Origin: DAOMFB01 sp963721385
GTDB lineage: Bacteria > Acidobacteriota > Thermoanaerobaculia > UBA5066
Reading direction: 5' to 3'
Assembly (NCBI GenBank): GCA_963721385.1
Contig: CAVRJB010000013.1
Span: forward strand, 558,001-622,000
DNA: 64,000 nucleotides
Position 1 is the stretch's first letter; each line of letters starts with the position of its first letter. A model generated the notes under the pieces. The model did not search any database. It was not told where the DNA came from and saw nothing but the letters and a program-made list of their open reading frames with translations. Positions 8,508 through 17,017 of the stretch are shown piece by piece. The position numbers and the translations under genes were made by a program.

Positions 8508-9514
8508 GCCGTCGCGTCCCAGTAGTGCGCGCCGTGCTCCCGGAAGAACGCCACCGTTCGCTTCAGCCCCTCCTCGAGCGAGACCGTGGGGCGCCAGCCG
8601 GCCGCCTCGCGGAGGCGGTGCGAGTCGGTCGAGAAGTCGCCGATGTCGATCTGCTTTCGCTCGGGCGGGAACGGGACGATCTGGATCGAGCCCGTCCCGG
8701 CGATCCGGACGAGCGTCTCGGCGAACTCGAGCAGCGAGACGGCCTCCTCGCGCCCGCAGTTCCACGCCTCGCCGTTCCCCGGAAGCCTCTCGGCGGCGAG
8801 CAGGAAGGCCTCGACGGCGTCGTCGACGTAGAGGAGGTCCCGGCGCTGTCGCCCCGTGCCGAAGAGCTCGAGCGTCTCTCCCCGTAGGGCCTTCCGGACG
8901 AGCCAGCCGGTGAAGCTGGCACGCGAGTGCGCGACGAGCTGCCGGGGTCCGTAGATGTTCGTGAGGCGAAGAACCGACGTCGCGAGGCCGAGCCGCTCGG
9001 CGGCGACCATCGCGTAGAACTCGGCCGCGATCTTCGAAACGCCGTTGTAGTCGGGCGGGCGGAGCGGGTGCGTCTCGTCCACGGGGAGGCGGAGCGGCGT
9101 GCCGTAAACCTGCCGCGTCCCTGCGATGACGATCCGCGCCGACGGGTTCGTCCGGCGGCAGGCGTCGAGGAGGACGACCGTCGTCGCGGCGTTGTCGATC
9201 AGGTCGTCGACGGGACGCACGAGCGAATCGACGTGACTCACCTTCCCGGCGAGGTGGAAGACGACGTCGCAGCCGGCGATGGCCGCCTCGGCCGCGGCCC
9301 GGTCGGCGGCGTTCGCGACCGTCACCTCGGGCGATCGCCCCTCGAGTGAGTCGAGGTTGTGCGGGTTCCCGCCGTCTCCGGGCGTCAGCGCGTCGAGGAC
9401 CCGGACCTCGGCCCCTTCGAAGAGGAGCCGCCGGACGAGGTTCGAGCCGATGAACCCGAGCCCGCCCGTCACGAGGACCCGGCGGCCGGCGAACCGGCCT
9501 TGGGCGGCGCTCAA
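8504..9514 (-). CDS. NAD-dependent nucleotide-sugar epimerase/dehydratase
   Basis: An extended short-chain dehydrogenase of about 336 residues. It has an N-terminal Rossmann NAD-binding motif (VTGGLGFIGSN), the active-site Tyr/Lys in YNGVSK, and substrate-side motifs RLTNIYGPRQ and RRDLLYVDDAV. It would interconvert or dehydrate an NDP-sugar for the aminotransferase downstream. The start is read as TTG at 9514, which overlaps the stop of the GT2 gene (TTGA) and is directly in frame with the Rossmann motif. No ATG or GTG lies between. Confidence 0.85.
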   Translation of the reverse strand: MSAAQGRFAGRRVLVTGGLGFIGSNLVRRLLFEGAEVRVLDALTPGDGGNPHNLDSLEGRSPEVTVANAADRAAAEAAIAGCDVVFHLAGKVSHVDSLVRPVDDLIDNAATTVVLLDACRRTNPSARIVIAGTRQVYGTPLRLPVDETHPLRPPDYNGVSKIAAEFYAMVAAERLGLATSVLRLTNIYGPRQLVAHSRASFTGWLVRKALRGETLELFGTGRQRRDLLYVDDAVEAFLLAAERLPGNGEAWNCGREEAVSLLEFAETLVRIAGTGSIQIVPFPPERKQIDIGDFSTDSHRLREAAGWRPTVSLEEGLKRTVAFFREHGAHYWDATA

Positions 9515-10305
9515 GGGCGAGGTGCCGCGAGACCCGGGCCCGCGGCAGGAGGCGCTCCGGAGGGCGCCGGATGGGCGACGTTGCGCGGCGTGTCCCTGAC
9601 GACGTTCAGTTCCCACCAGAGCCGGAGGATGTTCACCGCCGTCGCGAAGAGCCGGCGGAAGTTGAAGAACTGTGACCGCCCGTGGACCCGGTGGTAGTGG
9701 TGGACCGGGAAGTCGGCGAAGCGGAAGCCGGCGAGCTCGAGCTTCCTCACGAGCTCGAGGCAGATGACCCCGCTCGAGTGCTTGAGCGAAATCGTCTCGA
9801 GGGCCGAGCGCCGCATGAGCCGGAAGTCGCAGTCGACGTCTCGGACCCGGAACCTGAAGAGGATCCGCATCAGGACGAGGTAGACCTTCCCGATCACGAT
9901 CCGGTGCCACGGGTCGGAGCGGGCGATCTTGTACCCGTTCACGACGTCGACGCCCTCCTGGAGGACCGGGAGGAGCCTCTTCAGCTCGAGGACGTCGTAC
10001 TGCCCGTCGCCGTCCGTGTAGAAGACGAGGTCCTTCCCGGCGGCGGTGAACCCGCTCCGGAGCGCGCCGCCGTAACCGCGGTTCGCGCCGTGATAAACGA
10101 CACGCAGCTCGGTGTAGTGCGCCTTCAGCTCCTCGAGGATCTGGGCGCTCGCATCGGTCGAGCCGTCGTCCACGACGAGAATCTCGAACTCCCGCCCGGA
10201 GTCCTTGCCGACGACGTGAGCGCCGGCCACGAGCGACCCGATCGTCCCCGCGTCGTTGTAGCAGGGAAAGAAGATCGTCAGGCTCTCGCAGCCGGCGGCG
10301 GGCAT
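9511..10305 (-). CDS. Family 2 glycosyltransferase (polyprenyl-phosphate sugar transferase type)
   Basis: A 264-residue GT-A enzyme with IFFPCYNDAGTIGSL at the start, the nucleotide-sugar motif VVDDGSTD, and the metal-binding region FYTDGDGQYD. The sequence resembles dolichol/undecaprenyl-phosphate mannosyl- or glucosyltransferases, which load a sugar onto a lipid carrier at the cytoplasmic face. The C-terminus is Pro/Ala-rich and lacks extra membrane helices. It heads the three-gene operon ending at 7410. A TAGAAT hexamer at 10315-10320 sits 9 nt before the ATG and there is no ribosome-binding motif, suggesting a leaderless transcript. Confidence 0.88.
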   Translation of the reverse strand: MPAAGCESLTIFFPCYNDAGTIGSLVAGAHVVGKDSGREFEILVVDDGSTDASAQILEELKAHYTELRVVYHGANRGYGGALRSGFTAAGKDLVFYTDGDGQYDVLELKRLLPVLQEGVDVVNGYKIARSDPWHRIVIGKVYLVLMRILFRFRVRDVDCDFRLMRRSALETISLKHSSGVICLELVRKLELAGFRFADFPVHHYHRVHGRSQFFNFRRLFATAVNILRLWWELNVVRDTPRNVAHPAPSGAPPAAGPGLAAPRP

Positions 10306-10314
10306 CGTGCGTCG

Positions 10315-10342
10315 ATTCTATCCGCCGCGCGGATGCTATCTT
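10315..10342. promoter_or_regulatory. Divergent leaderless-type -10 boxes
   Basis: TAGAAT on the minus strand (10315-10320) lies 9 nt before the GT2 ATG, and TATCTT on the plus strand (10337-10342) lies 9 nt before the ABC-F ATG. The whole gap between the two start codons is 46 nt and neither gene has a Shine-Dalgarno sequence. I infer two divergent promoters giving almost leaderless mRNAs. Confidence 0.5.
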
Positions 10343-10351
10343 CCGCGCCCC

Positions 10352-11977
10352 ATGATCTCGTTCTCGGGCGTCGGCAAGCAGTACGGCCGCCAGATCCTGT
10401 TCCTCGACGCCTCCTTCCAGCTCAACCCCGGCGAGAAGGCCGGCCTCGTCGGCCCGAACGGCGCCGGAAAGACGACGGTCTTCCGGATGATCGCGGGCGA
10501 AGAGCACGCCGACGACGGCGACGTCGCCGTCCCGAAGAAGCTCTCCATCGGGTATTTCCGGCAGGAGATCGACGAGATGGCGGGCCGCCCCGTCCTCGAC
10601 GAGGCGATCGCCGGCAGCGGCCGCCTCGGCGACCTGCACCACGAGCTGATCGACCTCGAGCACGCGCTCGGCGATCCGGCGCGCGCCGACGAGATGGAGC
10701 GGCTCCTCGAGAGCTTCGGCGAAGTCCAGGGCGAGTACCAGCAGCGGGGAGGCTACGAGCTCGAAGCCCGCGCCCGGGAGGTCCTCCACGGCCTCGGTTT
10801 CGACGACGAGCGGATCGACGGTGACGTCGGAGCGCTCTCGGGCGGCTGGAAGATGCGCGTCGCGATGGCGAAGGTCCTCCTCGGGAGGCCCGACGTCCTC
10901 CTGATGGACGAGCCGACCAACCATCTCGACCTCGAGTCGATCCTCTGGCTCGAGGAGTACCTGAAAGGCTACCCCGGGACGCTGCTCATGACGTGCCACG
11001 ACCGCGACTTCATGAACCGGGTCGTGACGAAGATCGTGGAGATCGACGGCGGCGAGCTGGTGACGTATTCGGGCAACTACGACTTCTACCTGAAGGAGCG
11101 GAGCCTCCGCGAGACGCAGCGCGAGGCCGCCTACGCCCGCCAGCAGGCGATGTTCGCGAAAGAGCAGCGCTTCATCGAGCGCTTCTCGACCCATGCCTCC
11201 AAGGCGGCGCAGGTGCAGAGCCGGGTCAAGAAGCTCGAGAAGATCGAGGCGGTCGAGCTCCCGAAGCGGCGAACGGCGGTGGCGTTCGACTTCCGGACGC
11301 CGCCCCGTTCCGGCGACGACGTCGTCGCGCTGGAAGGGGTCGACAAGAGCTACGGGAGGAGGACGCTCTACTCGGGCTTCGACTTCCTGATCCGCCGCGG
11401 CGAGCGCTGGTGCGTGATGGGGGTGAACGGCGCCGGGAAGACGACCCTCCTGAAGCTGGTTTCGGGCGCCCTCGCGCCCGACGCCGGGCGCGTCCGGCTC
11501 GGGGCGAGCCTGAAGATGGGCTATTTCGCCCAGCAGTCGCTCGACCTCCTCGACCCGGAGCTGACCGTCCTCGAGCAGATCCAGAACGACTTCCCCGCCG
11601 AGGGTCTCGGCGTCCTCCGGAGCCTCCTCGGCGCGTTCCAGTTCTCGGGAGACGACGTCCACAAGACGATCCGGTACCTCTCCGGTGGCGAGAAGTCCCG
11701 GCTGGTTCTCGCCCGGATGCTCTTCGACCCCCCGAACTTCCTCGTCCTCGACGAGCCGACGAACCACCTCGACCTCGCCACGAAGGAGATGCTCGTGTCG
11801 GCTCTCCGGGACTTCGCGGGGACGATGCTCTTCGTCTCGCACGACCGGATGTTCCTGCGGGGCCTGGCGACGCGCGTCCTCGAGGTCGGAGGTCCCGCAG
11901 GCCCCGTCCCGTTCGGCGGCTCCTACGAGGAATGGGTGGCGCGGACCGGGCAGGAGGCGCCGGGGGTCCACCACTGA
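10352..11977 (+). CDS. ABC-F family ribosome-associated ATPase
   Basis: 541 residues with two ABC ATPase domains in one chain and no membrane helices. Domain 1 has Walker A GPNGAGKTT, signature LSGGWKMR and Walker B LLMDEPTNHLD. Domain 2 has Walker A GVNGAGKTT, signature LSGGEKSR and Walker B LVLDEPTNHLD. A charged linker lies between (about residues 240-310). This is the ABC-F plan of EttA/Uup/YheS-type proteins, which bind the ribosome and rescue or tune translation; some members confer antibiotic protection. I cannot choose a subfamily by eye. It is monocistronic, with a -10-like box just before the ATG. Confidence 0.92.
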   Translation: MISFSGVGKQYGRQILFLDASFQLNPGEKAGLVGPNGAGKTTVFRMIAGEEHADDGDVAVPKKLSIGYFRQEIDEMAGRPVLDEAIAGSGRLGDLHHELIDLEHALGDPARADEMERLLESFGEVQGEYQQRGGYELEARAREVLHGLGFDDERIDGDVGALSGGWKMRVAMAKVLLGRPDVLLMDEPTNHLDLESILWLEEYLKGYPGTLLMTCHDRDFMNRVVTKIVEIDGGELVTYSGNYDFYLKERSLRETQREAAYARQQAMFAKEQRFIERFSTHASKAAQVQSRVKKLEKIEAVELPKRRTAVAFDFRTPPRSGDDVVALEGVDKSYGRRTLYSGFDFLIRRGERWCVMGVNGAGKTTLLKLVSGALAPDAGRVRLGASLKMGYFAQQSLDLLDPELTVLEQIQNDFPAEGLGVLRSLLGAFQFSGDDVHKTIRYLSGGEKSRLVLARMLFDPPNFLVLDEPTNHLDLATKEMLVSALRDFAGTMLFVSHDRMFLRGLATRVLEVGGPAGPVPFGGSYEEWVARTGQEAPGVHH

Positions 11978-12033
11978 GCCGAAAGGTGATAGAACCCGCC
12001 CGAGATCCGAATTCCACAATCAGAGGAGAGCCC

Positions 12034-12684
12034 ATGAGAGTCGCATTCCGCCTGACAGCGATCGCGGCGGTCCTCGGCCTTCTTGGCTTCGGCGCCCCCG
12101 CCGAAGCGAAGGAGAAGAAACCCACCCCGGCGCCGACGCCCGCCGCCGACACGTCGAAGGACGTCAAGAAGGTCGAGCCGATCGACATCAATACGGCCGA
12201 CGTGAAGGCGATCGCCGCCGTCCCGGGCGTCGGGGACAAGCTGGCGAAGGAGATCGTGAAGGGCCGTCCTTACAAGAGCGCCGACGACCTCCAGAAGGTG
12301 AAGGGGATCGGCAAGAAGAACGGGCCGAAGCTCGCGAAGTACTTCACGTTCGGCGAGGCGAAGTCCGCGGCCCCGCCTGCCAAACCCACCGCCAAGGCCG
12401 CGCCGGCCGCCGCCGCGGCGCCCGCCGCGGCCACCTCCGCCCCCAAGGGCTCGTCCGCGTCGGCCGAAAAGAAGCCCGCCCTCGCACCCGGCGAGAAGAT
12501 CAACATCAACACGGCGTCTGCCGAGGACCTCGACCGGCTCCCCGGCATCGGCCCCGTCAAGGCCCAGGCGATCCTCGACTACCGCGCCAAGCAGCGGTTC
12601 GAGACGATCGAGGACATCATGAAGGTGTCCGGGATCAAGGAAGGCGAGTTCGCCAAGATCAAGGACCTGATCAAGGTCCGCTGA
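12034..12684 (+). CDS. Secreted double helix-hairpin-helix (ComEA-like) protein
   Basis: 216 residues: a signal peptide (residues 1-24, ending APAEA), then two ComEA-type helix-hairpin-helix repeats. The repeats start with DINTADVKAIAAVPGVG (about residue 50) and NINTASAEDLDRLPGIG (about residue 155), joined by an Ala/Pro/Lys-rich linker. Such repeats bind DNA non-specifically and in ComEA capture extracellular DNA in the periplasm during transformation. No other competence gene is nearby, so a DNA-uptake role is a guess. The start has AGAGGAGAG three nt upstream. A strong hairpin follows the gene. Confidence 0.82.
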   Translation: MRVAFRLTAIAAVLGLLGFGAPAEAKEKKPTPAPTPAADTSKDVKKVEPIDINTADVKAIAAVPGVGDKLAKEIVKGRPYKSADDLQKVKGIGKKNGPKLAKYFTFGEAKSAAPPAKPTAKAAPAAAAAPAAATSAPKGSSASAEKKPALAPGEKININTASAEDLDRLPGIGPVKAQAILDYRAKQRFETIEDIMKVSGIKEGEFAKIKDLIKVR

Positions 12685-12693
12685 CGGAAGACT

Positions 12694-12728
12694 CTCCCGC
12701 CCGCCGCGAACGCCGCCGCGGGCGGGAG
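12694..12728. terminator. GC-rich hairpin between convergent genes
   Basis: Eleven-base arms CTCCCGCCCGC (12694-12704) and GCGGGCGGGAG (12718-12728) pair perfectly around a 13-nt loop. It sits in the 49-nt gap between the convergent helix-hairpin-helix and CARDB-like genes and could serve both strands. There is no long T-tract, so it may act with Rho or as a 3'-end stabiliser. Confidence 0.55.
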
Positions 12729-12733
12729 TGCCG

Positions 12734-13189
12734 TCAGTTCCCCGGGCGCTCGGAGACGCTGTAGCAGCCCGGCGTCAGGCAGAGTTGGCGGCTCGGCCCG
12801 GCTTTCACCGGCGAATCGGGCGCGACGACCGGTGCGACGGAGAGGCAGGTCTCGGCCGAGCCCGCCTTGAAGCGGGTGGCGAGCGTCAGCGTCCGCTGCT
12901 CTCCGGCCCCGAAAGCTCCGAGTTCGGCCCGGCCGACGGGCGAGGGCCCGCTCTTCGCCTCCAGGGCCGCCCCTTTCGCCGGCGCCGCTCCCCGGTTGAT
13001 GACGCGCACCCGGAGCTTCAGTTCCTGGTTGAAGGTCGGAGGGAAGGCCGGATCGACCGAAAGTTCCAGGATCTCGACCTTTGATTCGGGCCCGGCGGCG
13101 CCTGCCGGGGAGACGACCACGATTCCGAAAAGAAGCGCCGAGAGGCCGAGAGTCGTCGTCCATCCGTTTGTCTTCTGCTTCAAGCTCAT
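12734..13189 (-). CDS. Secreted CARDB-like protein
   Basis: 151 residues with a signal peptide (residues about 1-33) and one immunoglobulin-like domain. It carries features of the CARDB cell-adhesion fold: ELKLRVRVINRGAAPAKGA, then GEQRTLTLATRF. The start at 13189 is preceded by GGAGGAAAGGCG. Two Cys near the C-terminus (LCLTPGC) could form a disulfide. It is next to the membrane AraC-type regulator, and a second CARDB-like protein lies on that gene's other side. A role in binding extracellular ligands or surfaces is plausible; no enzymatic motif is seen. Confidence 0.7.
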   Translation of the reverse strand: MSLKQKTNGWTTTLGLSALLFGIVVVSPAGAAGPESKVEILELSVDPAFPPTFNQELKLRVRVINRGAAPAKGAALEAKSGPSPVGRAELGAFGAGEQRTLTLATRFKAGSAETCLSVAPVVAPDSPVKAGPSRQLCLTPGCYSVSERPGN

Positions 13190-13330
13190 CGCCTTTCCTC
13201 CATCAAGATGCACGCCGGCTCCCTCCGGCGCCACTCGGGAAATTGTCCAAAGGCGAAAATCGGGCGTCCCGGTGCGCCAAAACGCCCGAATGGCCCCGGA
13301 GCGACACACAGAGACGCCTCCCGGGGCCAT

Positions 13331-14624
13331 TCATGACCTCTCGCCCGGCTCTTCCCCGCCCCTCCGGAGCGCCACCTCCGATCGGCGGAATTCGTTCGGA
13401 GAGACTCCGAACCGCGCCTTGAATCGGCGGGTAAAATGCGAAGGGTCCTTGAATCCGACCCGGTAGGCGATCTTCGTCACCGGATCGTCCCCGGCGCGAA
13501 TCAGCCGCGCCGCCTCCTGTAGCCGCGTTTCCATCAGCCAGTTCATGGGCGACGTCCCGAACCGCTCGCGGAAAAGGCGCTGAAGCGTCCGGAGGGAGAC
13601 GCCGGCCAGATCCGCCAGGGTTTCGGCCGTCAGATCCTCGCGGAGGCGGGGTCCGAGGCTCCGGCGGAGCCGCTCGACCGGATCGTCGTTCGTCGACGGC
13701 GCGGCGTCGCCCACCACGAGCGGCACCGCGGCGAAGGCGGCGAGCTTTTTCCGACGGATCGCACGGCGTCCCAGCAAGAACGCAAGGGCGAGCGCGAGGG
13801 CAACGCCGAGGCCGGCGAGCCAGGGTCCGACGCGCCGGAGAAACCGCCGTCCCAGGCCGGGGGGCTCGAGCCGGGCGCGGCTCCACGCTGCCGGCGATTC
13901 GAAATGGGCCTGCGACGACCAGTCCGCAGAGCGGACGACGGGCGGAGCGTCGGTGCCCGGGCCGGGCGAGAGGTCGTTGACGGCGACGTCGAGATCGAAC
14001 TCGCGCCCGACCGGCGGAACCCCGCCGACGGCCGTCCACGGAATCGCGACCTCGATCCGGTAGCCGGGCGCCCCGTCCGGGCCGGCTTCCGGACCGTCGG
14101 CGACCGCCACCTCGAGCGGAATGTTCATTCCCCAGTCCTTCGGCTGAAGGCCCGACAGCGCCGGAAGAGGCTGCCCGAGGCTCTCGGCGAGGGCGGCCGA
14201 GCCCTTGAACGTCGTCCGGCGGCCGTCGCGGGCGACCGTGAACTGGTAGTCGTTCGTGTCCATGAGCCGAGTCCGCTCGCCGTGCGCGTCGAGGAAGATT
14301 TCGATCGAGTCGGACAGGGTTCCGAGCGAAGGGTCCTCGTCACGGATGCCCGCCGTGACGGGCGTCGCGTCGCCGATCTCGCAGAGGACGCGGAGCGCCC
14401 CCTCGTCCCACGCGACGCGAACGGCCACCGGCGTTCCGGCGACGCGGAACCGGTTCGCGGGAATGCCTGTCCAGGCGACCCAGCCGGCCGTCCACGGGCT
14501 CCGGATGTGCGGACCAAGGGACCGAGAGGAGCGGCGCCGGCGCCCCGTCCTTCTCCGACGCAAGCGCCGGGAGGACGAGAAGGACCGAGACGAATCCCGC
14601 GAGGATTCCGCCGCGCTGGAGAAT
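13331..14624 (-). CDS. Membrane-anchored AraC-type regulator with periplasmic CBM9-like domain (apparent frameshift, start unclear)
   Basis: The C-terminal third (about 100 residues) is a clear AraC DNA-binding domain: LADLAGVSLRTLQRLFRERFG, then KIAYRVGFKDPSHFTRRFKARFG. Before it lie a transmembrane helix (WLAGLGVALALALAFLLG) and a beta-rich domain of about 220 residues resembling family-9 carbohydrate-binding modules (DSIEIFLD, YQFTV, IEVAIPW). An N-terminal signal peptide and PVDGRL motif are found in another frame; the two join if one extra base in the CCC at 14479-14481 is ignored. No ATG/GTG/TTG precedes the signal peptide. The first in-frame candidate after a stop codon is ATT at 14624, six nt after a TAGACT box. 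It would sense a periplasmic ligand and regulate directly. Confidence 0.7.
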
Positions 14625-14738
14625 GGCCTGAGTCTATCGACTCGCTGGGAGGCGCGTGTAACCTCTCTCACAGGGCGCCTGCCCTCTGGGCGCGACGCGA
14701 CTAATGACCTACGAAGGAACCGAAGGAGAGGGATACCG

Positions 14739-15308
14739 ATGAAGACCCCCAGCCGCCTCGCTCTCGGGATCCTGGCGGCCGCGGCTCTGTCGGTCGCCGC
14801 CCAGCAGCCCCGCACCCCCGGCCCGCCGCCGGGCGGGACCCCGGCCGGCGGGCCGAACGACACCGGCAAGCCGGACATCACGAGCAGGAAGGGGATCAAG
14901 ATTGGTTCGGTCTTCATCGCGTGGGGCGGTACCGGGACGCTGAAGGCCGCCGAGGCGATCCAGTCGAGCGCGAACAACGCCTGCGCGTTCAACGCCATTT
15001 ACGACATGGTCAACGTCGGCTCCGTCACCACCAGCCCCGCGTTCCTGAACCGGCTGAACGTGGACACCACGAGCGTCGTCGCGATCAGCTCGGGCCTCTC
15101 GCTGACCGCCGGCGAGACGAAGAACATCACGACGCTGCCCTATCTCCCCTTCGGCACCCACCGGCTGACGCTCGCGTTCGACGACGACAAAAACGTCGCC
15201 GAGTCGGACGAGTCCCCGGCGAGCAACGTCAAGACCGTCTCGTACACCCTGCAGGGGCCCTGTGGCGCGCCGCCGAATCCGGCCGGGGCCGCCGTTCCGA
15301 AGAAGTGA
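14739..15308 (+). CDS. Secreted CARDB-like protein
   Basis: 189 residues with a signal peptide (residues 1-21), a Pro/Gly-rich linker, and a single beta-rich domain. The pattern AFNAIYDMVNVG, then LPYLPFGTHRLTLAFDDDKNVAESDESPASN is typical of CARDB-type adhesion folds with an acidic, possibly Ca-binding loop. Two Cys (residues about 82 and 179) may pair. AAGGAGAGG lies before the ATG. Its stop overlaps the GTG of the next gene (GTGA), coupling it to a GT39-like transferase. No function is known to me. Confidence 0.65.
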   Translation: MKTPSRLALGILAAAALSVAAQQPRTPGPPPGGTPAGGPNDTGKPDITSRKGIKIGSVFIAWGGTGTLKAAEAIQSSANNACAFNAIYDMVNVGSVTTSPAFLNRLNVDTTSVVAISSGLSLTAGETKNITTLPYLPFGTHRLTLAFDDDKNVAESDESPASNVKTVSYTLQGPCGAPPNPAGAAVPKK

Positions 15309-17017
15309 CGCCGGAAAAAGTCCGGAAGATCGTGACGAGGAGGCTGCTCTCCGCCGCCGGCGTCATCCTCCTCGCCGTCGGGGCGTGGGCCGGCGCCGAA
15401 GCGGCCCGCCGGACGTTCTGGACGACGACGGACGAGCCGTACCACGTCGCGTCGGCGCGGGAGCTCCGCTCCGGGCCCGGGCTCGTCTCGAACGTCGAGC
15501 ACCCTGTCCTGATGAAGGTGCTCGCCGCCGCCGCCCTTCCGCGAGAAAAGGCCGCCTTGCCCGTCGACGAGACGCGCGAGGCCCGACGCTTCTTTCCGGC
15601 CGTCTTCGCGCTCCTCGTCCTCGTCGCCGGCGCGTGGGCCGTAAAACGGGGGGGCGTCTCGCTCGGCCTCGCCGCCGCGGCGCTGCTGGCGCTCGAGCCG
15701 TCGCTCCGCGGGCACGGCGCCCTCGTGACGAGCGACGTCCTCGTCGCGCTCTTCCTCGTGGCGGCCGCAGCCGCGGCCGACCGCGCGGGCGCGGGGCGCT
15801 CCGGCCCGCGTCCTGCGTGGCTCGCCGCCGCAGGAGCGCTCTACGGCCTCGGATTGGCGTCGAAGTACTCTGCGGCGCCTTATCTCGCCGCCTTCGCCCT
15901 GTTCGCGGTCCTCGCCGCGCTTCGGGCCGGGGCCCCGGGATTCCGCCCCCGTTTCTTCGGGATCTCACGCGCCGCGGCCCTGCTCGTCTTCGTCTCGGTC
16001 ACGACGCTCGCGGCGGTCCAGGCCGCCGCGTTCGCGACGACTTCCGACGCCGACTTCCGCCGCGGCCTCGCCGCCCAGTTCGTGGGACTCCCCCAGCGCC
16101 CCGCCGTGGAGCGCATCGCCGACCGCCTCCCCCGCTGGGCCGCCGCCTACGGTGCGGGCCTTCTCTTCGTCCGGGGCGTCGCCGGACCCGGAGAGCGGAT
16201 CAACTACTTCCTCGGAGAGGCCTCGGGCCTCGGGTTTCCCGCCTATTTCCCGGTCGCGCTCGCGGTCAAGCTGACGACGGCCGCCGTCCTCGCGCTTGCC
16301 CTCGCGCCGTTCGCCGCCGCGGCGGCGTTGGTCCGGGCCCCCGGACGGCGCCGGCGCCGCCTCCTCCGGCTCCTTTCGGCGCGGTCGCTCTTCCCGGCTG
16401 CCCTCGCGCTCACGTGGCTGGCCGCGGCGATGCTCTCGAACGTCGACATCGGCGTCCGGCACGTCTTCCCGGTCGTGCCCTTCTTCCTCGTGGCGGCGGC
16501 GGGCGTCGGGCGGACGTTCCTCGGCGGCCGGCGCGCCGCGATCCTTGCCCTCGCGGTGGTCCTGCTCGCCGGCGCAGAGGCCGCGGTCCGGCATGGGCGC
16601 GAGATCTCGTTCGGGAACCTCTTCGCGGGCGGAAACGCCGGCCTCCCGCAGATCGTCTCGGACTCGAACGTCGACTGGAGCCAGGAGCAGGGCCGCATCT
16701 TTGCGCGGTCACGCCTCGGCGATCTCGGCCGCGTCGGCGTCGTCGCCCTCTACGTCGACGAGGAAGCCGCCCGCAATGCCGGCATCGCCGGGATGGTCTA
16801 CCGGCCCGACGCGCCCGTCGACGCGGTCTTCTTCTCGCGCCACCTCTGGGACCTCGCCCCCGCCGTCGAGCGGTGCCCCGAGTCGTTCCCGAAGATCGTC
16901 TGGGCGCGAGAATGGCTCCCGCCTCTCAGGCGCGGGCTCGAGGAGCGCGCGGCGTCCGTCGAGCCGTTCGGCGACGCCTACGTCCTCCTCAAGCTCAAGG
17001 CGCCGCCCGGCGGCTGA
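15305..17017 (+). CDS. GT39-like polytopic membrane glycosyltransferase
   Basis: 570 residues with about ten hydrophobic helices. The first periplasmic loop carries TTDEPYHVASA and SNVEHPVLMK, the acidic DE and E/H residues typical of lipid-linked-sugar-dependent GT-C enzymes (PMT/ArnT/GT39). After the helices comes SNVDWSQEQGR, a motif that recurs in this family's soluble C-terminal region. It would transfer a sugar from a polyprenyl-phosphate donor to a protein, lipid or glycan at the outer face. The GTG start overlaps the preceding stop. The last 23 nt overlap the convergent membrane-enzyme gene. The acceptor is unknown. Confidence 0.8.
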   Translation: MTPEKVRKIVTRRLLSAAGVILLAVGAWAGAEAARRTFWTTTDEPYHVASARELRSGPGLVSNVEHPVLMKVLAAAALPREKAALPVDETREARRFFPAVFALLVLVAGAWAVKRGGVSLGLAAAALLALEPSLRGHGALVTSDVLVALFLVAAAAAADRAGAGRSGPRPAWLAAAGALYGLGLASKYSAAPYLAAFALFAVLAALRAGAPGFRPRFFGISRAAALLVFVSVTTLAAVQAAAFATTSDADFRRGLAAQFVGLPQRPAVERIADRLPRWAAAYGAGLLFVRGVAGPGERINYFLGEASGLGFPAYFPVALAVKLTTAAVLALALAPFAAAAALVRAPGRRRRRLLRLLSARSLFPAALALTWLAAAMLSNVDIGVRHVFPVVPFFLVAAAGVGRTFLGGRRAAILALAVVLLAGAEAAVRHGREISFGNLFAGGNAGLPQIVSDSNVDWSQEQGRIFARSRLGDLGRVGVVALYVDEEAARNAGIAGMVYRPDAPVDAVFFSRHLWDLAPAVERCPESFPKIVWAREWLPPLRRGLEERAASVEPFGDAYVLLKLKAPPGG

